Source of the DNA: Agrostemma githago
Taxonomy: Eukaryota; Streptophyta; Magnoliopsida; Caryophyllales; Caryophyllaceae
DNA: 64,000 nt
Direction of reading: 5' to 3'
NCBI GenBank assembly: GCA_958450325.1
Contig: OY288257.1
Coordinates: forward strand, 34,242,771-34,306,770
Part shown: positions 44,572-54,526 of the stretch, one piece after another
How the letters are laid out: every line of letters starts with the position of its first letter
How positions within the stretch are numbered: position 1 is the first letter of the stretch
Program-made: the position numbers and the translations under genes
The notes under the pieces: generated by a model
Told to the model about the DNA's origin: nothing
Databases searched by the model: none
Seen by the model: the letters and a program-made list of their open reading frames with translations, nothing else

Positions 44572-46329
44572 CGATATTCTAGTATAGTTAGTTTTATTTT
44601 CGTAGTTTCTTCGAAAAATCTTAAAAATCCCTAAAAATTTGAAAAATTTCACAAAAATCAAAAAGATTTTCTTTTGTGTCTTTTTCTTTTGTATCGTTGT
44701 GTCGTATTTTTGTTTTGTTGTGCGTGTTTTGCCTCCCTTTTTCCTTATAGGTCGCTTAATCACCGCTAGCTTTGGAGAGCTTTCAAGACACCCGGTAACA
44801 TCTTTTCACCCCTTTTCCCTCTTTGTTTCTTGTGGAGTTTGGAGGAGGTGTGTGTTGTGGTGTGCTCGGGAGGAGCTTTGTAAAGTTTGTGGATGATTGG
44901 TTGCTCATTTGGAAGTTCGGGGTGGTGTTTGTTTTGTTTATGTGTTTGTTTTACCTTGTTTTGTTTTGTTGCCTCTTGTATCTTTTCCTCTCGTTTTCGT
45001 CATGTCTTTGTTTTGTGATGTGTAGTGTGTCGTGTGTGTAAATGGTTTTCGAAAACCCGGTTTAGAGGCTAGTGTGCGAGTGTTTACTTTCCCTTTCTAG
45101 TGATGTAAATCGAGTCTTGGACTTTAGTCTAGTAGAATGACCCTAAATCAATGATTTCGTTGGTCCTTTACCTTGAGTCCACCTAGCTTACTAGGGATTT
45201 ACTGCGGGATTTGCATTTTGACCATTTTGACCACCCACGGTGTGAAAAGGCCTTGGTTGCCGAGTCCCGTCCTTTAGGTGACCGTGTTTAGGATTGTTTT
45301 ACTAGTCCAAGTTCTACCCTCTTTTTGTGAGTATGAAGGGAAGACGTCGTCCCAACATACCCATTACCCTACCTCCAACACATATTCGCACAATAAAATT
45401 GCAATTTGTGAAATCTCTCTTTCTTGTTGCAAAAAAAGAAATGTCTACAACTCATATCAAGCCAAAAAAAGGGCAAAGAAAAGAAAATGAAAGAAAATGA
45501 AAGAAAGAAAAGATTGAAGAAAAAGAAAAGGCACAAAAAGCCAAGAAAAACAAAATACAAAAGAAGAAAAAGAAATGGCATAGAAACTCAAAAGCCAAAT
45601 GCAAAAGAAAGATGCCAAAGAAAATCGCCTCACAAAAAGATCCTAACCCCACAAAAATAAGCCTTTTACCGACTATTACCGTGAAGAGCCTACCAAAGGA
45701 CGGAGTCCCTAGGAAGGATGATAGCGGTAATGGTCGGTCTTCCCTCATTTTGCATTCTTATCCACCTTTTTACTTGGACTAGTTAGGCGGGTTTGGGCAT
45801 GGGACGACCCTCTTGGCTCATCGCTAAAGGGGGCGGGGTCTTACTTACCTACAGTGTCGAGTAACACCGTGGTTCATCCTTTTTCCACTCCGCCGATCGT
45901 CCCGTAGTACGTTCTTAGAAAGTTAGGAGGAATCTAGGTAAGTTGCCAACGTTTTTGTTGCTTTATCGTCATACTATTAGGGTTTTGTTCACCTTGGTTT
46001 GTATCGCTAACTTGGGAACGTTGTCACTTGCCCTGAGTCCTAAACCGGTGTCTTTTCACCGCTTTGTAGAGGGAAGCGTTATTTTTTTTTCTTTGGGTGC
46101 AACCTTGTGTTTGTTTGTTTGTTTGTTTGTTTGTTTGTTTGTGTGCTTGTTTGTTTTTGTGTTTTGTGTCCGGTTGCATCCACAATTTTGTCGCAAGACC
46201 TTACTTGCCTTGCGGAGGGAACTTTTCCTCTAAGTGTACTCGCGTGAGTTGAAAGGGCGTAGGGTGCGCTAATACCCACTCGGTTAGTTTAGTAGTTAGT
46301 ATGTGCTTACTCGAGGGCGAGTAAGGGTT

Positions 46330-46343
46330 AAGTGTGGGGGAGC
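46330..46343 (+). other. Polypurine tract of element D
   Basis: AAGTGTGGGGGAGC directly before the 3' LTR. Confidence 0.85.
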
Positions 46344-48017
46344 TGATAAGTGTAGTTTGTAGTGCCTATTTTACTATGTTTTGGTCCCATTTTCCTTGTG
46401 GAATCGCTCCTTGGGAGCGGTTTATGGGCTACTTATGCTTCCTTTAGTTCGTTTCAGGTTCCCGAGTCCATTTGTGAAGAGTTGGAGCAAATCCGACTCG
46501 ATACATACACTCTTTGGAGCCAACGAAGAGAAGGAACGATCACTCGATGCCTTGGATTCGACCCCGAGACCTCGGAACCCAATCTCGAGCCTCAGAGACC
46601 CGATCCCGAGTCCCGAGAATCGATGAGAAGCCCATGAGAAGCCCATGAGAAGCAAGGAGGGACCAAAAGGAGCTTAAAGGAGGCCTACAAGGCTCATCCC
46701 GGTCGGGATGGCGGCCTCAACCGGTCCCGGTTGAGGTGCACATTTGCGGAGGTTACTGTCCTGGGCCCGTCCCGGTCGGGACCAACCCGTCCCGGTCGGG
46801 ATCACGTCGTCCCGGTCGGGATGGCTCCGTCCGGGGCGGGAAGGAGCAGACCCAGCTCGCCTTTGTTTCTATTCTTCTCCTTTCCATTTGGAACCCTAGA
46901 TATACTCTTCCTCTTGTATGTTCATGGGATAGACTTCATTAGACAAAAAACCCTAGCATAGTTTAGCATAGATTAGTGTAGATTAGTCGGTAATTAGTCA
47001 TTAATCTTAGATTAGCTCTTGTAATTTGGGAATTCTTGAAGAATCCAACCAAGATTGACAACCTTGGTTGATGTATTTGGGGTTTTCTTCCATTTATGCA
47101 AGATTTCTTCTTTTCATCCTCTCTAGTATGGTATAATCTTCTTTTCCCTTCTCTTAATCTTGTTTTATCATCCAAGCTTTAATCTTTATTCATTATATTG
47201 TTCATAGTTCATAGTTTTCATTAGTTTCACTATGTTTGTTTTGATTGTTATGTTCATTCCTCTTGTTAGTGTTAGTTTTAGATTATACATGTTTGAGTAG
47301 ACTCTTGATAGGGTTATTAGGGTGATTGGTTGTGATTGTGGATGATTAAGGGTTTGTTGGAGATGTTGGTGGAAGTTTTGGGTTTCCTTTTGGTTAGATC
47401 CATGGAACATGTTTGATGAAATGCTTGAATGACATGTATGTACATATGCTTGTTTTTCTTGCCTTTTCTCTTGTGGGTGATAGTTTGCTCGTGGGTTTGG
47501 TTCCCTCACTACGTAGCGAGAGCCCGGTGAGGACGACCCCTAGGTCGGTCTATGTAGCGAGAGCCCGGATGTGACCTAGGCTACAATAGCACGCTAGTAA
47601 CCCCGTTTGTCATATGTGTCGCTAAGGTGGGTTCTATCAAGAACCTCTAGGTCGGTCTACGTAGCGAGAGCCCGGACTACACCTAGATTACCCGACTACC
47701 CCTTCACCTTAGCTCTTCTTCGACCATCCCATCACTCCATGAACCCGACCTAACCCTAGTCTTCCTTCCTAGTTTTCATTCTTTGCTTCCCCGAGTCGTT
47801 AGTTACTTGTTTTGTCTTCCTTGTTCGCGTTTTAGACCAAGTTTAGTCCTCATCCTCCCCTAGATTAGCTCGTCTCGAACCTAGTCCAAGACCGTAGCAC
47901 CCATTAGTCCGAACGCATTTCCGTCCCTGTGGATTCGACCCGAATTGCCCTAGCTACCCTAGTTAGGTTAGTTGGTTATTATTTGACGGCGGGATCGACG
48001 ATAAATCCCGCCCATCA
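46344..48017 (+). repeat. Element D 3' LTR
   Basis: 1674 bp. It shows the site of E unoccupied (GATAGACTTCATTAG near 46930). Palindromes at about 46697-46842; GCGAGAGCCCGG boxes near 47515, 47560 and 47665. GCGAG follows. Confidence 0.93.
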
Positions 48018-48030
48018 GCGAGTAAGGGTT

Positions 48031-48044
48031 AAGTGTGGGGGAGT
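48031..48044 (+). other. Polypurine tract of element H
   Basis: AAGTGTGGGGGAGT before TGATAAG. D's insertion separated it from the rest of H, which is why no polypurine tract precedes 32379. Confidence 0.82.
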
Positions 48045-49687
48045 TGATAAGTGTAGTTTGTAGTGCCTAATTTGTTATGTTTTGGTCCCGTTTTCCTTAT
48101 GGAATCGCTCCTTGGGAGCGGTTTTTAGGTTACTTATGCTTCTTCTAGTTCGTTTTAGGTTCCCGAGACCATTCACGAAGAATTGGAATGATTCTGACTC
48201 GTTTCATACACTTTTGGAGCCAACGAAGAGAAGGAACGAGCACTCGGTGCCTTGGACTCGATCCCGAGACCTTGGGACCCATTCCCGAGCCCTTTAGACT
48301 CGATCCCGAGGCTCGAGAATTGATGAGGAGCCCATGAGAAGCAAGGAGGGACCATAGAGCTCATATTGAAGGCCTAAAGGCCCTTCCCGGGCGGGATAAT
48401 GGCCTTCCCGACCGGGAAGGAGTGTGCAAATGAAGCAGTTCCTGTTTTGGGACCGTCCCAGTCGGGACCACCTCGTCCCAGTCGGGACCACTTCGTCCCG
48501 GCCGGGACCGTCTCGTCCCGGTCGGGATTGGAGAACTGTAGGCCGCGTGACTTCTTTTCTCCTCCTTCATTCTTGTAACCTTATAAATACTCCTCCCTTG
48601 TATTGTTGAAGCATCTTAGACTATCTTACATTACCCTAGACTCTCTTAGGCCTCTCTACAACATTCAAACCCTAGATTTAGTGTTCCTCTCATTAGTTTA
48701 ATCTTCATTTGATCTTTAGTTGATCTTTGTTTAATCTAGTAATTAGTCTTGTATTAAGAAGATTCTTGAAGACTCATCCAAGCTTGACAACCTTGGAGAT
48801 TATTTGGGTTTCTTATTTATACAAGTTCTCATCTTTCTCATCCTTTGTTAGTTGGTATAAACTCTTTTCTCTTGTTCTTTGTTTATTTATCAAGTTTGAA
48901 TCTTTACATATTGTTTATTGTTATTGTTTCTTCATTATGGATGTTTGGATGTTTATATTGATTTCTCTTGTTTATGTTAGTTTTAGTTTGATAATGGGTA
49001 AGTATATTTCTTGTGGGGTTAGTAGGGGGATTAAGTGTGGTTTATGGGTGATTAGGGTTTGATTAGGGGTAAAGGTTGCATCTTTGTTGCTTGTCACATA
49101 TTGGGCACTCTATGTGTTTGTTGAATTGCTTGTGTGGGTAGTAGTGGCCAATGCTTCTCTTACTTGTTCTCATCTTCTCATTGTTTGGCTAGTGTGTGAG
49201 TGTTAGGGTTTAGTCTTAGACACGAGAGTGCGGACTTAGGTTTAGACGCGAGAGCGCAAACCGACCTTGACTTAGGATTTGACGCGAGAGCGCAAACCGA
49301 TTCTAGTAACTAAGAGACACATACACCCTTGACCACCCTATTATCCTTCTACACTTAAGAACCCGACCTAACCCTACTCCCTTCCATATTTGATTCATCC
49401 TACTTGTTAGTTATCATTTTTCAAGTTCAATGTTTAGTTTGTCTTAGTTATTTCATTTAGCTCATATCATAGTTAGTTCATTGTTAGTCCATTCTCATCC
49501 TCCTCAACCATCATAGTTAATCAATTATCTTCTTCTTTGTGTTTGTTCGTGAGTTAGCCTAGTTTTTAGTGGACCTAGTCTAGACTTTAGAATACCGTCT
49601 CCGTGCACACGACCCGACTTACCCTAGCTACCCGTTAGGATTAGTTGGACTCTATTTGTTGGCGGGGATCCACGACAAATCCTTACT
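48045..49687 (+). repeat. Element H 3' LTR
   Basis: About 1.64 kb, start TGATAAGTGTAG clear, end eroded (TCCTTACT instead of TACCATCA). It has a palindrome cluster at 48384-48528 and TATAAATA at 48582-48589. The repeated box here reads GACGCGAGAGCGCAAACCGA (near 49230-49300) instead of GCGAGAGCCCGG. Confidence 0.82.
48384..48528. repeat. Palindrome cluster in H LTR
   Basis: Copies TCCCGGGCGGGA, TCCCGACCGGGA, TCCCAGTCGGGA (twice), TCCCGGCCGGGA and TCCCGGTCGGGA. Several differ by changes that keep the flanking arms. Confidence 0.85.
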
Positions 49688-50113
49688 ACTAACGCGCGTA
49701 CATGAACACCAATCGATATCTTAGTAGAGGCCGCTATGTGCTGGCGGGGTTGGGTGTCCTTTGTGGGCTTCCCAACACGTACCTTCGCCCCTTACTCATA
49801 ACCTTCGGCTTCCGAATGCCCGAAACCATTGGCAAACGAGAGTCCTTTGATATACGATATTCGGTAATTCGACATCGGTATTGTTATGCAAAGGGACGAA
49901 CCCTACAAGCTCTAGTGCTATAAGGCAAACCGTGCTTTATGCGCGATACGCCTAAGTATAGAGTGGGTTCGAACGGGTCCAAACTCCCATAAAGTTCGGT
50001 GGCGACTCCAACTTCGACTTAAATTCAAATTCGGGATCAATCTCATACGAGAACATCCGCCTACCAAAACCTGCGCCTGACCACGCCGGGCGTGGACCAA
50101 TGTCAAGTCCACA
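49688..50113 (+). mobile_element. Tat/Ogre-like LTR fragment (3' end)
   Basis: Similar to the end of element B's LTR read on its own strand: ACTAACGCGCGTA, CTTAGTAGAGGCCGCT, GGGTTGGGTGTCCTTTGTGG, ending GTCAAGTCCACA. Truncated on the left by H. On the right it abuts the L1 fragment. Confidence 0.75.
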
Positions 50114-50360
50114 AAGTGACTTCACACTGTGTATGATCCCATACAATCCACACTCTCCCTTTAGGATGCATATGGTTATTAGTAGCTATGCTCCAATTAT
50201 GAAAAACATTAACACTTGTCTTACTCATCTAAGCAGACTTTATTTTAGTTTCTAAAAGACCGAAAAAACCTATCCTATTATGAAGAAGAAATTTATTTAT
50301 CTTCAGCTGCTTCTTCACCTTATTCATACCCTTCACGTTCTAGGATCCTAGTTTAATCAT
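50114..50360 (-). pseudogene. L1 ORF2 start, endonuclease N-terminus, truncated
   Basis: From ATG at 50360 on the minus strand. The read-through resembles the start of plant L1 ORF2 endonuclease/exonuclease/phosphatase domains: an NVKGMN block, a GLLETK block, and GRVWIVWD near the break. A TAG replaces the usual Trp before NVKG, and another stop lies after GLLETKIKSA. The frame ends at the Tat LTR boundary, so catalytic and reverse transcriptase parts are lost. Confidence 0.65.
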
Positions 50361-50584
50361 CATGATAGACTTAAGGGAGATTTGTCACCTAATAGCTTAC
50401 CAGGGAAAGCAGTCAAAATGTGCAGATATGATGCTTTATCCCCCTGCTCACTGGCACCTGCACCCTAGAGTAGATCCTTTTCTACATCAGGACCAGGCTG
50501 CTCAACAATTTTTAGAACCACCTGCTTGTCACTATCATTTTTATAGTTAATGGTTTTTGCGGGAGGTTCAATCACAATGTTCTC

Positions 50585-51226
50585 CATCATTGCATGTGGT
50601 TAAATCACAGTGGTCTCCACCATTGCAGGTTTAGGGACTGTAGAATTCACTATTTTCCATTCCTCCCTTTTCATAGTCTGTGGAGCCTTTGTTTTGGCAT
50701 GCCAACAGTCTTGTTTTTGTCATGCCCCATTCGCTTACATCCAGTCCAAAGCACTGGCTTCCAATCATATTCTACTTGAACCGTCACCAGGTTTTCTTTT
50801 TCATCTTTAAACTGTAGCACATTGGGTAGCATCTGTCCTAGTGTAATCTCCACCAGAACTCTAGCACACCCTAACCTTGTCTTCAATTTTGTTGGCTCAT
50901 CTTTTTGGACCATCTTACCAATAAGTCATGCTATCTTAGGGAGGCTATCACCCCAGAACTTTAGGGAAAGTTTATGTATTCTCACCCAAGTAGGCAATAC
51001 CTTCACTTCCTCTTTCTCCAAATCAATGTTTGGACGTCATTCCCAGAGGGTCATAGGTTTGTTATCAAACAAGAAATACCCTGATATCCTGCATGGACTT
51101 CTCCTTTAGAGGGACGTCCATAGTAGGGTTCCTCACATTCTTATCCTTAGATTTATCCTTGTCCTTCATATGATGCTTATTCCTTCTCCTAGTGGTGATG
51201 TTGTTAATCTTCGGCGACTTGGCCAT
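50585..51226 (-). pseudogene. L1 ORF1 (DUF4283/zinc-knuckle type), broken
   Basis: ATG at 51226 on the minus strand opens a basic N-terminus. A frameshift follows near 51065, then a DUF4283-like part (WVRIHKLSLKFWGDSLPKIA, a stop, LIGK), then RLGCARVLVEITLGQ and VEYDWKPVLWTGCKRMGH, typical of plant L1 ORF1. Only the first Cys of the usual knuckle is clear. The protein would bind L1 RNA in the particle. It lies directly upstream of the ORF2 fragment in the usual L1 order. Confidence 0.7.
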
Positions 51227-51285
51227 AATGCCTGCAGTCTCCTAGTAATCGCCCAAGATTCGCTCTTTCTCCCTCTAGGGTTTAA

Positions 51286-52667
51286 CAACAACAATGCACT
51301 TCATCGTGACAATTGTATTCCTTGAATCTCTGGAGCATTTCATATGAGTAAGTATATAATTTTGTTTTTTTAAACTTTTAATGATAGGTGGACATAACAA
51401 GTAATTTAACATTTGCAATTACGATTTCTGCAGGTGCGTCTTGACGATGAGTCCCCATTACCATCACTTCATCCTTTATGTGGTAGAAGATTAGGGGTTA
51501 ATACAACTCAGATTGAAGAAATATTAGTTCGTTATGAATCTCTCTTCAAATCCTGAAAGCCGCGGAACAAAGAAACCCCACAATCACCTCAAATAATTAG
51601 CGACTAGTAAAACTGTAGTGGTGAATCTTTTATTATTTCGGAACATATTAATGTTTTATTTTTAGTATTATTATAGACACATATTAAAGATTTAATTTCG
51701 ATTAGTATTATTAGACTTGTGCAATTTATTTATCATATTTTCAATGATCATATTTGTGATATTGTTATTATTTAATAAGCAATGACAACACTGTCAACAA
51801 TAATAATAGTAATTATGATAATAAATTAGGGAACAAAAACTAAAATAAATAATTTTACCCAAAAAAATAATATGAGTACTAATCATTTTTCTGAGAAAAA
51901 ATTCTTGAAAATAATAACATTAATTAATATCTTTTCTAAAAGCGAAAAAAACGGGGAAAAAAGTGGCAGCCGGGGTGGTGACCGAAGTGGGGAGGTAGTG
52001 AAGGGGGATGAAATTTGGGAACTTTGAAATTTTTAGGGATTTCTCTCAAAACTCTCTCTAATTCAATTATGAGGGGAAGGGAAAATGGGAAGGACAATAA
52101 TGTAATTCTCAAGTACAAATGAGTAACATGCAGTTAATAAAAAAGTATCAACCAAAATTTATCCAAATGTAAAATATCTAAATTGTGACCCACCCTCCTA
52201 ATCCATTTTGCTAAGTTTACACTCAGATTTAAACTTAATTTTTTTATGCATATCTAAGCAACCCGTAACCCTTAATGATCATAGATATTTTTAAATGGGT
52301 AAAATCATTTCAAAATTGATTGATTAATGAGATTGAAAAAAAAAAAAATCAACAAAATGCTAACTTTCCAAAACCGTGTTATTAATGCAGATTGGAAGGA
52401 TTAAAACATATATTCCTAAATTAATACATTGACACGATTTACGTAATTGAAATTTGAGAAAGAAAAAATTAAGCAAACGCTAACATTTTAAAAACCATGT
52501 TATTACTCCCTCATCAACTTATCATAATTTTTCGATGTGGGATAATTATTTAAGTTTATAGTCTTCCGTCAACTCGCCATAATTTTATCATAATTTACAT
52601 AAACTTATTGTCTTAAGAGCTCTTTTTAAGACTAAAAAAAATACATCATTACTCTTGTTTATAATAC
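51286..52667. other. AT-rich spacer, possibly host DNA
   Basis: Mostly AT-rich sequence without recognised elements. One exon-like piece at 51434-51556 is listed separately. This is the best candidate in the window for old host sequence. Confidence 0.45.
51434..51556 (+). pseudogene. Exon-like 40-codon piece, product unknown
   Basis: A GTAAGT donor at 51348, an 86-bp AT-rich gap and a TTTCTGCAG acceptor precede an open stretch of 40 codons ending in TGA, with LHPLCGRRLGVN and EEILVRYESLF. It reads like a real last exon, but the upstream piece does not join in an open frame, so it is probably a relic. I do not recognise the family. Confidence 0.3.
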
Positions 52668-54526
52668 TCATATTATAATTACCTGGACACTAGTTTTCAT
52701 TGATTTTCGTAGTTTCTTTTGTTTTCTTTAGTGTCTCCATACACTACGATCGAGCATGAGGACATTGCTCGGTTTAAGTGTGGGAGAGCGATATCCTAGT
52801 GTAGCTTAGTTTATTTTCGTAGTCTTTTCAAAAAATCTTTAAAAACCCTAAAAAATTGAATTTTTTTCACAAAAATCAAAAAGATTTTCTTTTGTGTCTT
52901 TCTCTTTTTGTGTCGATGTGTCGTACTTTTGTTGTGTTGTGTGTGTTTGCCTCCCTTTTTCCTTATAGGTTCCTTAATCGCCGCGAGTTTCGGAAGGCTC
53001 AAGACATCCGGTAATGCCCTTTTATCCCTTCTTCCTCTTTTTCTCTTGTGATGTTTGGAGGAGATTTGTGATGAGGTGTGCTCGGGTGGAGCTTTGTGAA
53101 GAATTGTGGTTGTTTGGTTGCTTATTTGGAGATTGGGGTGGTGTTTGCCTCGTTATGTGTCTGTTTTGTTATGTTTTGTTTTTGTTGCCTTTGTCTCTTT
53201 TTCTTTCGTTTTTGTCGCGTCTTTGTCTTGTATGTGTAGTGTGTCATGTGTGTAAAAGGTTTTCCAAAACCCGGTTTTGAGACTAGTGTGCAAGTGTTTA
53301 CTTTCCCTTTCTAGTAGTATGAATCGAGTCTTGGACTTTAGTCTAGTAGAATGACCCTAAATCAATAGTTTCGTTGGTCCTTTACCTTGAGTCCACCTAG
53401 CTTACTAGGGATTTACTACGGGATTTGCATTTTGACCATTATGACCACCCAAGGTGTGAAAAGGCCTTGGTTGCCGAGTCTCGTCCCTTAGGTGACCGTG
53501 TTTGAAGTTGTTCGATTAGTCCAAGTTCTCCACCTTTTTGTGGGTTTGAAGAGGGATCGCGACCCCCGACTTACCCATTCCTCTACCTCCTACACATATT
53601 CACAAAATAAATTTACAATTTGTTGAAATCTCTCTCTCTTAGTTGCAAAAAGAAATGCCTACAACTCAAATCAAGCCAACAGGGCAAAGAAAAGAAAAAA
53701 AAAGAGAAGGAAAACGAAAGAAAGAAAAGATTGAAGAAAAAGAAAAGGCACAAAAAGCCAAAAAGAGAATAGAAAAGAAGAAAAAAAGACATGGCATAGC
53801 AACACACAAAGCAAAAATGCAAAGGAATGAAAAATGCCAAAAGAAAACCGTACCACAAAAAGAATCCCCACATCTCAAAAATAAGCCTTTTGCCGACTAT
53901 TACCGTGAAGAGCCTACCAAAGGACCGAGTCCCTAGGAAGGATGATAGCGTTAATGGTCGGTCTTCCCTCATTTTGCAATAATATTCACCTTTTTACTTG
54001 GATTAGTTGAGCGGTTTTGGGCATGGGACGACCCTCTTGGCTCATCGCTAAAGGGGGCGGGGTCTCACTTACCTACAATGTCGAATAACACCGTGGTTCA
54101 TCCCTTTTCCATCCCGCCGATAGTCCCGTAGTACGTTCTTAGAAGGTTAGGAGGACCTAGGTAAGTTACCAACATTTTTATTGCTTTGTTGTCATACTAT
54201 TAGGATCTAGTTCATTTCGATTTGTGTTATTAGCTTGGGAACGTTGTCACTTGCCTTGAGTCCTAAACCGGTGCTTCCTTCACCGCTTTTTAGAGGGAAG
54301 CGGTTTTTGTTTCTTTTTGGGTGTAACCGATTACTTGTTTGTTTGTGTGTTGGTCGTTTATGTGTTTTTGTGTCCGGTTGCATCCACAGTTTTGTCAGCA
54401 AGACCTTACTTGCCTTGCGGAGTGCACTTTTCCTCTAAGTGTACTCGTGTGAGTTGAAAGGGCGTAGGGTGCGCTAATACCCGCTCGGCTAGTTTAGTAG
54501 TTAGTTTGTGCTTACTCGAGGGCGAG
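52668..54526 (+). mobile_element. Element H interior, copy 2
   Basis: Non-coding Athila-like interior, nearly identical to 30518-32378, ending at the GCGAG target of D (54522-54526). Hairpin/polypurine-like box at 52751-52790. Confidence 0.82.

Larger units (their letters stand above)
43356..46329 (+). other. Element D 3' non-coding region
   Basis: Same order as in A: palindrome cluster (43637-43781), hairpin/polypurine-like box (44534-44571), T-rich part, purine-rich run (45430-45620), TTTG run (46110-46150). No recognisable domain. Confidence 0.75.
32379..48017 (+). mobile_element. Element D: Athila-like retrotransposon with orphan ORF, inserted into H
   Basis: 5' LTR 32379-37996 (split by E), primer site, ORF (38203-39056 continued at 42923-43355, split by G), 3' non-coding region, polypurine tract and 3' LTR 46344-48017. 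GCGAG flanks both sides (32374-32378 and 48018-48022). Removing D rejoins H, including its polypurine tract. Same subfamily as C. No protease, reverse transcriptase or integrase. Confidence 0.92.
30518..49687 (+). mobile_element. Element H: old, 5'-truncated Athila-like element
   Basis: The remaining interior 30550-32378 matches the 3' non-coding region of A and D. It is cut by D at GCGAG, then resumes at 48018 with the polypurine tract and a diverged 3' LTR (48045-49687). The 5' LTR, primer site and coding part are gone. The LTR is clearly more diverged from A and D than they are within their own pairs, so H is the oldest Athila-like copy here. Confidence 0.82.
50114..51285 (-). mobile_element. 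Plant L1 (LINE) 5' fragment
   Basis: Contains ORF1 and the first part of ORF2. The 5' limit is estimated from the end of recognisable leader sequence. The Tat LTR fragment breaks it at 50113/50114. Most L1 insertions lose the 5' end; this piece keeps it, because it was cut by a later insertion. Confidence 0.65.
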
